Assembly (NCBI GenBank): GCA_964639275.1
Contig: CAZXCQ010000058.1
Span: 1 to 25,355 of the forward strand
Direction: 5' to 3'
From: CAZXCQ01 sp964639275
GTDB taxonomy: Bacteria; Desulfobacterota; DSM-4660; Desulfatiglandales; Desulfatiglandaceae
Length of the DNA: 25,355 nt
Shown: positions 1-6,249 of the stretch, piece after piece
How positions within the stretch are numbered: the stretch's first letter is position 1
How the letters are laid out: the number at the start of each line of letters is the position of its first letter
Position numbers and translations under genes: made by a program
The notes under the pieces: generated by a model
What the model was told of the DNA's origin: nothing
Database searches by the model: none
What the model saw: only the letters and a program-made list of their open reading frames with translations

Positions 1-63
1 CTTGAGGTAGCCAGTACGCTCGGGCAGTCCGTAGAGACACTTGCGAAATACGGGATGATGTAA
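1..63 (+). CDS. 3' end of an unidentified gene (partial)
   Basis: An open frame enters from the left edge and ends at TAA (61-63), giving 20 residues ending in LAKYGMM. It is convergent with the epimerase gene that follows. The stop codon overlaps the start of a repeat copy that also begins at 61, as happens at other gene ends in this window. Too little is present to name a family. It could be a chance open frame. Confidence 0.35.
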   Translation, partial: LEVASTLGQSVETLAKYGMM

Positions 64-93
64 CGATTTAGCTTTTCTTAAAACTGGCACTTG
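61..93. repeat. Half copy of the TTTAGCTTTTT-end repeat (family A)
   Basis: The segment taacgatttagcttttct followed by taaaactggcacttg matches the left end of the fuller copies at 2254-2345 and 14225-14298. The central hairpin and the right end are absent. It starts at the stop codon of the partial upstream gene and ends about 20 bp before the stop of the convergent epimerase gene. Confidence 0.55.
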
Positions 94-111
94 AGCAAGC
101 GATCCAGCGAA

Positions 112-513
112 TCAATCCTCTTCAATGAGTTCGGTCAAGACCCCGTGAGTGCTCTTGGGACTCAGAAAACCCACCCTTTCACTCTCTCTAACCTTTCGTG
201 ATTTTTTGTCGATGAGCGCAATGCCCTTTATTTCCAACTCGCTGAGACACTTGTCAATATCCTTGACCGCAAAGGCAATATGATGGATGCCCTCGCCCCT
301 CTTTTCCAAAAACCTCCCCGCAGCACTCTCGGCATCAACGGGTTGTATCAGTTCGATCTTGAATTCCCCTATGGGCAAGAAGGCGATCCTGGCCCTGGCC
401 TGAGGAGATTCATAGACCAGGCTGGGCTCAATCCCATATACCCCTTGATAAAGGGTTAGTGCCTGATCAAGGTCTCGAACGACGATCCCTATATGATGAG
501 GTTTCTCTAACAT
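112..513 (-). CDS. mce: Methylmalonyl-CoA epimerase
   Basis: This 133-residue VOC-fold protein is full length for the family. Epimerase hallmarks are visible: HHIGIVVRDLDQAL at the start, FLPIGEFKIELIQP, the FLEKRGEGIHHIAF segment, and the C-terminal SPKSTHGVLTELIE. The metal ligands expected in the family (His in HHIG, a residue of the IELIQP strand, His in IHHIAF, Glu in LTELIE) are all there. The enzyme interconverts (R)- and (S)-methylmalonyl-CoA in the cytoplasm. The ATG is preceded by GAGGAG at about 6 bp. It is the last gene of the minus-strand cluster with the carboxyltransferase and mutase subunits, which supports the assignment. If the mutase uses a larger acyl chain, this enzyme may act on the matching substituted malonyl-CoA. 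Confidence 0.93.
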   Translation of the reverse strand: MLEKPHHIGIVVRDLDQALTLYQGVYGIEPSLVYESPQARARIAFLPIGEFKIELIQPVDAESAAGRFLEKRGEGIHHIAFAVKDIDKCLSELEIKGIALIDKKSRKVRESERVGFLSPKSTHGVLTELIEED

Positions 514-593
514 GTCTTACTCCTCGAGTCAAAAACAAGTTTGACGAACTCTCAAAAACTATTTTCTCGCAAAGACGCCCCAGTACGTATGGA

Positions 594-680
594 TTCAACC
601 TTTTTCAAAATTGGAACTGAAACCGGGGAATGGGGCCTTGGAATCCCCGTTCCCCGGTTTCAAAAACCTAAAATGTTATA
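594..680. repeat. Family A repeat with a 17-bp hairpin, 3' of the carboxyltransferase gene
   Basis: The arms at 619-630 and 650-661 are perfect complements (gaaaccggggaa / ttccccggtttc). They extend inward through a T/G pair (631/649) and GGGG/CCCC (632-635 / 645-648) around a 9-nt loop. The flanks tttttcaaaattggaac and tttcaaaaacctaaaatg match the other family copies. It lies immediately beyond the carboxyltransferase stop codon (687-689) and before the epimerase gene. No U-run follows the stem on the minus strand, so a standard intrinsic terminator is not supported. The rest of the 173-bp gap holds the epimerase ribosome-binding site. Confidence 0.7.
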
Positions 681-686
681 TCAGGT

Positions 687-2234
687 TTACAGTGGAATCG
701 TTCCATGTTTCTTTTTGGCTCTTACCTCTTCTTTTCCCCGCAGCCTCTCAAATGACGTGATCAAAAACGGCCGGATTTCTCTGGGTTCGATGATGACATC
801 CACCCATCCCTTTTCTGCCGCCACATAAGGGGTTGCAAATTGCTCCCGATACAACCGAATCTTTTCCTCCCGCATCGCCTCTGGATTGTCGGCCTTCTGG
901 ATCTCATCCCTGAAAATGATATTCGCGGCCCCTTCAGGGCCCATAATTGCCACCTCTGCGGATGGCAACACCGCGGTCACATCTGTCCCGACGAGCTTGC
1001 TGACTGCCATGCCGGACATTGCCCCCCCGTAGATCTTTCTCGTCACAACAGAGATACGGGGGACTGTGGCCTCGCAATAGGCATACAGCATTTTTGCCCC
1101 GTGGCGAATGATCCCTTCGTATTCCTGCTGGGTGCCGGGGAGATACCCCGGACAATCAACAAAATTGACAATGGGAATCCCAAAGGCATCACAGAATCGT
1201 ATGAAACGAGCGGCCTTGACCGAGGCATTTATATCCAGGCATCCCGCAAAGACGCGGGGCTGATTTGCAATGACACCCACCGTATGCCCGTTCAACCTGG
1301 CAAATCCGATGATGATATTCCTGGCAAATCCCTCCTGAATCTCAAAAAAGATCTGATCGTCCATCACCAGACCGATCAACCCCTTCATATCATATGCCTT
1401 CCGGGGGTTTTCGGGGATCAGAGATTCAAGCGCCTCCTCCATCCGGTCAACGGGGTCACTGGTCGGCTTGTAAGGGGGCAGTTCATGCCTGTTGGCGGGA
1501 AGATAGCTCAGAAGTGTCTTGACGAGCTCAAGACATTCCTCTTCTCCCCGGGAGGTAAAATGGGCAACCCCGCTCCGGCTATAGTGAACCTTTGCTCCCC
1601 CCAGCTCCTCGGGAGTCACCACTTCACCCGTGACCTCCTTTATCACCTGGGGTCCGGTAATATGCATCCGGCTGACTCCCTCCACCATAAATACAAAGTC
1701 ACTCAGGGCCGGAGAGTATACCGCGCCACCGGCGCAGGGGCCAAGGATGATGGAAATCTGTGGGACGATCCCGGATGCCAGGGTATTTCTGAAGAAAATG
1801 GAACCGTAGTGTCCCAGGCCCTCCTGAATGCGGGCACCTCCGGAATCTATCAGTCCGATAATTGGACTCCCCGTCTGTATGGCCTTGTCCATCACACGGC
1901 AGATCTTATTGGCGTGCTTTTCCCCAAGAGATCCCCCCATCATGGTAAAATCCTGGGCGAATATATATACCCTTCGGCCGTTGACAAGACCGGAGCCCGT
2001 AACCACCCCGTCCCCGTAAAACCTCTTTACGCTCCTGGAAAAAGGGGTATCCTGTGGCGTGATAAACATGCCCCCTTCTGAAAAAGTGCCGGGATCAAGC
2101 AGCAGGTCTAGTCTCTCACGGGCGGTCAATTTGCCCCGCTGGTGCTGCTTCTCAATCCCCCCGGGGCCCCCACCCTGTCTGGCCTCTTCCCTTCTAGCCC
2201 TGAGCAGCTCTATCTTTTCCTTGTTTGTCGCCAC
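687..2234 (-). CDS. mmdA: Biotin-dependent acyl-CoA carboxyltransferase (methylmalonyl-CoA decarboxylase alpha / propionyl-CoA carboxylase beta type)
   Basis: The 515-residue length is typical. The protein has the two crotonase-like carboxyltransferase halves. The N-terminal half carries GGGPGGIEKQHQRGKLTARE, the DSGGARIQEG segment and the acyl-CoA oxyanion loop GPCAGGAVYSPAL. The C-terminal half carries the biotin-site loop KIYGGAMSGMAV, and the protein ends with KKHGTIPL, as usual for this family. It moves CO2 between a biotinyl carrier and an acyl-CoA such as propionyl/methylmalonyl-CoA. The start is GTG with GAGG about 6 bp upstream. No biotin carrier, biotin carboxylase or membrane decarboxylase subunits lie in the window, so sequence alone does not tell decarboxylase from carboxylase. 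Family A repeats flank it on both sides. Confidence 0.9.
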   Translation of the reverse strand: MATNKEKIELLRARREEARQGGGPGGIEKQHQRGKLTARERLDLLLDPGTFSEGGMFITPQDTPFSRSVKRFYGDGVVTGSGLVNGRRVYIFAQDFTMMGGSLGEKHANKICRVMDKAIQTGSPIIGLIDSGGARIQEGLGHYGSIFFRNTLASGIVPQISIILGPCAGGAVYSPALSDFVFMVEGVSRMHITGPQVIKEVTGEVVTPEELGGAKVHYSRSGVAHFTSRGEEECLELVKTLLSYLPANRHELPPYKPTSDPVDRMEEALESLIPENPRKAYDMKGLIGLVMDDQIFFEIQEGFARNIIIGFARLNGHTVGVIANQPRVFAGCLDINASVKAARFIRFCDAFGIPIVNFVDCPGYLPGTQQEYEGIIRHGAKMLYAYCEATVPRISVVTRKIYGGAMSGMAVSKLVGTDVTAVLPSAEVAIMGPEGAANIIFRDEIQKADNPEAMREEKIRLYREQFATPYVAAEKGWVDVIIEPREIRPFLITSFERLRGKEEVRAKKKHGTIPL

Positions 2235-2253
2235 GGCACACCTCGGCTTGTAG

Positions 2254-2345
2254 TATCAATTTAGTTTCTCAAAACCGGCACTTGGACAGGGGAATGGGGG
2301 TTCGGAATCCCCATTGCCCGGATTTCAAAAAGCTAAAGTGTTACC
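2254..2345. repeat. Family A repeat overlapping the stop codon of the B12 subunit
   Basis: The left end (tatcaatttagtttctcaaa) and right end (tttcaaaaagctaaagtg) are imperfect inverted repeats of each other. Between them GGGGAATGGGG (2289-2299) pairs with its complement at 2309-2319 with a single mismatch (G2292/G2316). The right end supplies the last codons and the TAG stop (2333-2335) of the B12-binding subunit gene. The copy fills nearly all of the 98-bp gap before the carboxyltransferase gene. Confidence 0.7.
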
Positions 2346-2743
2346 GGTTGTACTGTTTCTCGATGGAATTGAACAATATCGTTGATGGTGGAATGGGGCC
2401 TGAAGACCCCGGCGATTCCCATCTCCTTTAAGGGACCGACATCCTTCTTGGGGATGATTCCCCCCACCAGGAGCTGCTTGTCTTTGATCTCTCTCTGTCG
2501 CATCTTTTCAGTCAACTCCCGGCAGATGGAAAGATGACTTCCGGACAAGATGCTCAGCCCGATGACGTCAACGGCTTCTTGCACAGCGGTTTCCAGGATC
2601 GCGTCGACACTCTGTCTGATTCCGGTATAGATCACCTCCATCCCCGCATCACGGAGACCCCTGGCTACGATCTTTGCCCCTTTATCGTGGCCGTCCAGGC
2701 CGGGTTTTGCAATCAGAACCCTGATAGGCCTTGTCGACACCAT
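2333..2743 (-). CDS. Methylmalonyl-CoA mutase-type B12-binding subunit
   Basis: This 136-residue protein is a stand-alone cobalamin-binding domain. The base-off/His-on motif DxHxxG is at residues 17-22 (DGHDKG, lower axial ligand His19). The family's SxL element is in GLSILSGSH, and the GG element is in LLVGGIIP. It holds adenosylcobalamin for the large subunit encoded 13 bp upstream, a split arrangement common in anaerobes and archaea. The ATG has a strong AAGGAGG about 8 bp upstream. The last codons and the stop lie inside a family A repeat, so the C-terminal residues VTL may derive from the repeat's arrival. Confidence 0.93.
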   Translation of the reverse strand: MVSTRPIRVLIAKPGLDGHDKGAKIVARGLRDAGMEVIYTGIRQSVDAILETAVQEAVDVIGLSILSGSHLSICRELTEKMRQREIKDKQLLVGGIIPKKDVGPLKEMGIAGVFRPHSTINDIVQFHRETVQPVTL

Positions 2744-2756
2744 AACACGTTCCTCC

Positions 2757-4358
2757 TTAAAAAATACTCATCTGTTTTGCCTCGCCGTATATCGCCTTCA
2801 TCTCACCGACGATCTCTCCAACGGTGGCATCGGACTTGACCGCTTCAAGGATATACGGCATCAGGTTCTGTTTTGCGACCGCTGCCTTCCTGAGTGTCTC
2901 GAGGGCCCTTGCCAGCTTCTCCCGATCGCGTTGGGACTTGACTTTCCTTAGTTTTTCCAATTGCCGGGTACGCGTCATAGGATCCACTTCAAAGAATTCC
3001 AGTTCCCGGTCCTCCTCGTCGATCTGGAACCGATTGACCCCCACCTTGACCATCTCTCCTGAATCGAGCTTCTGCTGGACCTGGTAGGCCTGATCGGCCA
3101 GCTTGCCTTGAATGGTTCCATCATCCACACAACGGAGGATGCCGCCGAGTGAATCGATTTTCTCCATTTCTCTGGATATTTCCTTTTCATAGAAATCGGT
3201 CAGGCTCTCCACATAGTATGACCCTCCCAGGGGGTCAGCCACATCGGGTATGCCAATCTCATGGCCGATGATCTGCTGGATTCTGAGAGACGTTCGAATG
3301 GCCTCATCGGTTGGTATGGCGTAGGCCTCGTCAAAACAGGGAAGATTCATGGATTGCGACCCGGCAAGGGCGGCGGCAAGGGCGTAAAAGGAGATCCGTG
3401 CAATGTTGTTCAGGGGTTGTCGCTCTGTCATACCTCCGCCCATCCCGCCGGTGGAAAACTTGAGCCGCATCGATTTTTCGTTTGTGCTTTTGAACCGTGT
3501 TTGTATGATCCTGGCCCATAATCGCCTGGCTGCCCTCAGCTTTGCAATTTCTTGAAAAAAGTTGAACTGGACACCACCGCAGATCAGGTGGAAGGAGAGA
3601 AGCGGGGCAATATCATCAATATGATAGCCCCGGTTTAAGACCTCCTCCAGATAGGCAATCCCTGTCAGAAAGGGATAGGCCACTCCCTGGGCGGGCGTGG
3701 CACCGCATTCACAGATGTGGGTGCCGGAGACGCTCACGGTGTTGAACCTTGGAATATGCTCGATACAGTATTCAATGGTATCCCCGATCAATCGTATGGA
3801 AGGTTCGGGAGGAAAGATATAGGTCCCCCGGGCAATATATTCCTTGATGATATCGTTCTGGATTGTCCCTCTCAATTTGGCAGGATCGATCCCCTTTTTT
3901 TCGGCAGTGGCGATATACATGGCCAGGATAATGCTTGCCGTAGAATTGATCGTAAAGGAAGTGCTGATCTTATCCAGAGGGATCCCTTCAAACATCTCCT
4001 CCATATCCCTTAGGGTATCGATGGCCACTCCCAGTTTGCCCACATCATCTTTGGCGAGGTCGTCATCGGAATCGAGCCCCAGCTGGGTGGGCAGATCAAG
4101 GGCGAGGCTGAGCCCGGTTTGCCCCTGGTCGATCAGAAACTTGAAGCGACTGTTTGTATTTTCCGAGGTCGAGAACCCCGAATACTGTCGCATGGTCCAG
4201 AGCCTTCCGCGGTACATCGAGGGATAGATGCCTCGCGTATAGGGAGGGCTCCCCGGCGCCCCAAGAGAGGCATCGTAGTCAAACCCGGTTAGATCCTCCG
4301 GTGTATAAAAAAGTTTGACCTTGACCCCTGTATTGGTTTCCTTCCATTCGTTATCCAT
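2757..4358 (-). CDS. Methylmalonyl-CoA mutase-family large subunit with altered active site
   Basis: This is the TIM-barrel subunit of an adenosylcobalamin acyl-CoA mutase. I chose ATG at 4358 (533 residues, AGAAAGG upstream); the frame stays open to 4493 but that part is not family-like. Family core motifs are clear: PYTRGIYPSMYRGRLWTMRQY (shortened here to key residues Tyr45, Arg57, Tyr59), GTIQNDIIKEYIARGTYIFP, and DPLGGSYYVE. Tyr59 and Arg189 match the Propionibacterium carboxylate-contact residues Tyr89 and Arg207, favouring a malonyl/succinyl-type substrate over isobutyryl-CoA. Unusually, the SGYH motif is SGTH (Thr213, His214 kept), the usual HxQTxG is replaced near residues 302-307, and TQSLHTN is SQSMNLP. 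The chemistry is assigned; the exact substrate is uncertain. Confidence 0.85.
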   Translation of the reverse strand: MDNEWKETNTGVKVKLFYTPEDLTGFDYDASLGAPGSPPYTRGIYPSMYRGRLWTMRQYSGFSTSENTNSRFKFLIDQGQTGLSLALDLPTQLGLDSDDDLAKDDVGKLGVAIDTLRDMEEMFEGIPLDKISTSFTINSTASIILAMYIATAEKKGIDPAKLRGTIQNDIIKEYIARGTYIFPPEPSIRLIGDTIEYCIEHIPRFNTVSVSGTHICECGATPAQGVAYPFLTGIAYLEEVLNRGYHIDDIAPLLSFHLICGGVQFNFFQEIAKLRAARRLWARIIQTRFKSTNEKSMRLKFSTGGMGGGMTERQPLNNIARISFYALAAALAGSQSMNLPCFDEAYAIPTDEAIRTSLRIQQIIGHEIGIPDVADPLGGSYYVESLTDFYEKEISREMEKIDSLGGILRCVDDGTIQGKLADQAYQVQQKLDSGEMVKVGVNRFQIDEEDRELEFFEVDPMTRTRQLEKLRKVKSQRDREKLARALETLRKAAVAKQNLMPYILEAVKSDATVGEIVGEMKAIYGEAKQMSIF

Positions 4359-4388
4359 CTTCACAATGCCTTTCTGTAAGCGTTCATA

Positions 4389-4415
4389 GGTTCCGGGTTC
4401 AGCGTTCAGGGTTAG
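4389..4415. repeat. Degenerate 7-bp tandem repeat (GGTTCAG-like)
   Basis: GTTC/GTTA cores start at 4390, 4397, 4404 and 4411, exactly 7 bp apart, with a further core at 4382. The unit is roughly GGGTTCA. The array lies 20-60 bp upstream of the mutase start codon, within its presumed leader. Its function is unknown. Confidence 0.55.
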
Positions 4416-4574
4416 CCAAAAGCACAAGATTGAAGACCTGGAATCCTCGTAAAACATGCCGGCTTTGCCACATTCTTGCCACCACGCCGCCAATTTTCAT
4501 GTTAGAACAAACAGATCCGGGCGCTTCCCAGGTGAGTACGCACCCAAAATGATATCTGGGGACAAAAATACACT

Positions 4575-4619
4575 CCCGCTTTCAGCGGGGAACCTCTGTC
4601 GAGGATCCCGCTCCGCGGG
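4575..4619 (-). terminator. Tandem GC hairpins after the CoA-transferase gene, possible terminator
   Basis: Two short hairpins each end in a ggggaacct direct repeat on the plus strand: CCCGCT-ttc-AGCGGG (4575-4589) and CCCGC-tcc-GCGGG (4607-4619). Read on the minus strand, the second one met is followed five bases later by TTTTT (complement of 4565-4569). This sits 70-110 bp beyond the CoA-transferase stop. The U-run is short and displaced, so termination is only plausible. The 328-bp interval 4359-4686 otherwise holds the heptamer repeat and no gene. Confidence 0.4.
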
Positions 4620-4686
4620 GAACCTTTAAACCCATGAACGGCTATACCTTTCTTATACCTTAAGTTTCTCTTCGCCCAAAACGAAC

Positions 4687-5874
4687 CTAGACAATTCCCT
4701 GCAGTCCCAGTTCTTCGATTTCTTCGGACGAATAATGGAGGGTTTCTTTCAAAATCTCCTTGGTGTGTTCCCCCAACCGCGGGGGCCGTTTAAAGGATTC
4801 CTGATCGATTTCAGACATCTTGATTGGATTGCCAAGGATCTTTAGCGTCTTTCCATCTCCATAATCGACCTCGGGGACCATATTCCGGCTGAGTATCTGG
4901 GGGTCTGAGAGCGCCTTGTCAACGGTATTGATCGGCCCGATCGCGACTTTCCCTTCCAGTATCTCGAGCCATTCCTCGCCGGTCTTTGTGGAAAATGCCT
5001 TTTGTAGAATATCATACAACTCTTCCTTGTTTTTTAGCCGGCTCTCCCTGGAATTGAATCTCGCATCTTCACACAGGTCAGGATTCCCGATGCCTTTTGC
5101 CAGTTCGGCAAAGATCTTTTCTGTGTTGGCATCAATAACGATGTCAAAGGTCTTGGTCTTGAAGGCCCCAATGGGATGGATCGATATATGCCCGGACCCG
5201 ACCGGCTTGGCTATTTCATTCCCGACAAAGTAATACTGCCCTCTATAGGCGAGGAGCGAGATCTGGCAATCGAGCAGGCTAATATCGATCTTTTGACCCC
5301 TCCCGGTCTGCTCCCGTTGATAAAGGGCCGAGAGTATCCCGTTTGAGGCAAACAAACCGCCTGCCAGATCACCCATGGGCGCCCCCATCCTCACGGGCAT
5401 CCGGCCGGGTTCTCCAGTATAGCTCATAATGCCCCCCCCGGCCTGGATTATGAGGTCAAATGCAGGTCGGTCTTTGAAGGGGCCGCTTCCCCCATAACCA
5501 GAGATAGAGCAACTGATAATCCGGGGATTTACCTTTTTCAGCGTATCATAATCGACACCCAGCCGCTCCACAATCCCCGGTCTGAAGTTGTCGATCACCA
5601 CATCCGACTTCTTTGCCAGGGCGTAAAAGATCCCCCTTCCCTTTGGACTCTTTAGGTCGAGAGCCACGCTCTTCTTGTTCCGGTTCATGGCAATAAAATA
5701 CGCGCTTTCGCCCTCGAAATAATAAGGGGGCACTCCTCGCGCACCCTCGCCAACACCAGGCCTCTCGATCTTGATCACCTCGGCCCCCAAATCACCGAGA
5801 AGCAAGGTACAGTACGGTCCTGCCATAATGACCGAAAGGTCCAGTATTCTCACGTTTTCCAAAGGTAGACCCAT
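4687..5874 (-). CDS. Class III (CaiB/BaiF family) CoA-transferase
   Basis: The 395-residue length is typical. The N-terminal family signature is present (VRILDLSVIMAGPYCTLLLG, GAEVIKIERPG, then NRNKKSVALDLKSPKGR). The catalytic aspartate, which forms the glutamyl/aspartyl-CoA anhydride intermediate in this family, is Asp169 in the GDLAGG motif. The ATG has AAGGGA about 7 bp upstream. Members move CoA between carboxylic acids (formyl-, succinyl-, carnitine- and bile-acid types) or racemise 2-methylacyl-CoA; sequence does not decide which here. Next to a mutase/epimerase set and an AOR, it could activate the acid made by AOR1 or handle a 2-methyl-branched CoA ester. Repeats fill its upstream gap, and I see no convincing promoter there. 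Confidence 0.9.
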   Translation of the reverse strand: MGLPLENVRILDLSVIMAGPYCTLLLGDLGAEVIKIERPGVGEGARGVPPYYFEGESAYFIAMNRNKKSVALDLKSPKGRGIFYALAKKSDVVIDNFRPGIVERLGVDYDTLKKVNPRIISCSISGYGGSGPFKDRPAFDLIIQAGGGIMSYTGEPGRMPVRMGAPMGDLAGGLFASNGILSALYQREQTGRGQKIDISLLDCQISLLAYRGQYYFVGNEIAKPVGSGHISIHPIGAFKTKTFDIVIDANTEKIFAELAKGIGNPDLCEDARFNSRESRLKNKEELYDILQKAFSTKTGEEWLEILEGKVAIGPINTVDKALSDPQILSRNMVPEVDYGDGKTLKILGNPIKMSEIDQESFKRPPRLGEHTKEILKETLHYSSEEIEELGLQGIV

Positions 5875-5937
5875 TTGAATTCCCTTCTGACAGTAGTAGA
5901 CTAGCCAAAGACCCTGATCCGGGTATTTGGCCGAAAC

Positions 5938-5962
5938 CGTAACGCTTTAGCCCTTTGACAGG
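5938..5962. repeat. Partial family A end upstream of the CoA-transferase
   Basis: The segment cgtaacgctttagccctttg resembles the inverted form of the right end of the fuller copies (aatcgtaacactttagcttt). It lies about 65 bp upstream of the CoA-transferase start, in a 375-bp intergenic stretch (5875-6249) that holds repeats and no gene. Confidence 0.4.
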
Positions 5963-6007
5963 TAACTTCTCAAAAAGTTCGGCGCATTGGTTCTCAAACG
6001 GTCTAAC

Positions 6008-6114
6008 CTGGATTCCGGCTTTCGCCGGAATGACATTTTAAATCTAACACTTCTTTCGAACCGTCATTCCGGCCCCGTATCACAAATACGGGATAAACTC
6101 CAGCCGCAATCCAG
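6008..6114. repeat. Family B inverted repeat pair (CTGGATTCCGGC / GCCGGAATGAC type)
   Basis: Unit 1 (6008-6034) reads ctggattccggc, ttt, cgccggaatgac and is itself a hairpin. Unit 2 (6063-6114) starts gtcattccggc and ends agccgcaatccag, so it is an inverted version of the same ends with a 25-30 bp internal insert carrying its own CCCGTAT/ATACGGG hairpin. Repeats of this general type (CTGGATTCC...GGAATGAC) are widespread intergenic elements in proteobacterial genomes; that is recalled knowledge and was not searched. Confidence 0.6.
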
Positions 6115-6150
6115 TAATATTTGCTCGGACTTATTGAGAAGATACTTTGA

Positions 6151-6230
6151 CACCCGGGGAATGGGGGTTCCGAACCCCCATTCCCCGGCTTCCATAAAAC
6201 TAAAGTGTTGCGAAAAAGCTAAATTGACAC
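6151..6230. repeat. Family A repeat with a perfect 16-bp palindrome, 3' of AOR1
   Basis: CCGGGGAATGGGGGTT (6154-6169), a 3-nt loop (ccg), then its exact complement (6173-6188). The right flank has the family end twice: ataaaactaaagtgttgcg, then gaaaaagctaaattgacac. The copy ends 20 bp past the AOR1 stop codon. No T-run follows the stem on the minus strand, so it is not a textbook terminator. Confidence 0.7.
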
Positions 6231-6249
6231 TCAAAACCGCTCCGCCACC

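Noticed and set aside
840..2081. 413-residue open frame on the plus strand
   Set aside because: It lies wholly antisense to the carboxyltransferase gene, has no recognisable family features or ribosome-binding site, and reads as a shadow of a well-conserved gene.
4359..4493. 45-residue N-terminal extension of the mutase
   Set aside because: The extension is not family-like, contains the 7-bp tandem repeat, and a Shine-Dalgarno-like AGAAAGG supports the ATG at 4358.
6154..6188. Perfect 16-bp palindrome as an intrinsic terminator for AOR1
   Set aside because: No T-run follows on the minus strand, and the same hairpin design recurs in other family A copies, so it is better explained as part of a repeat.
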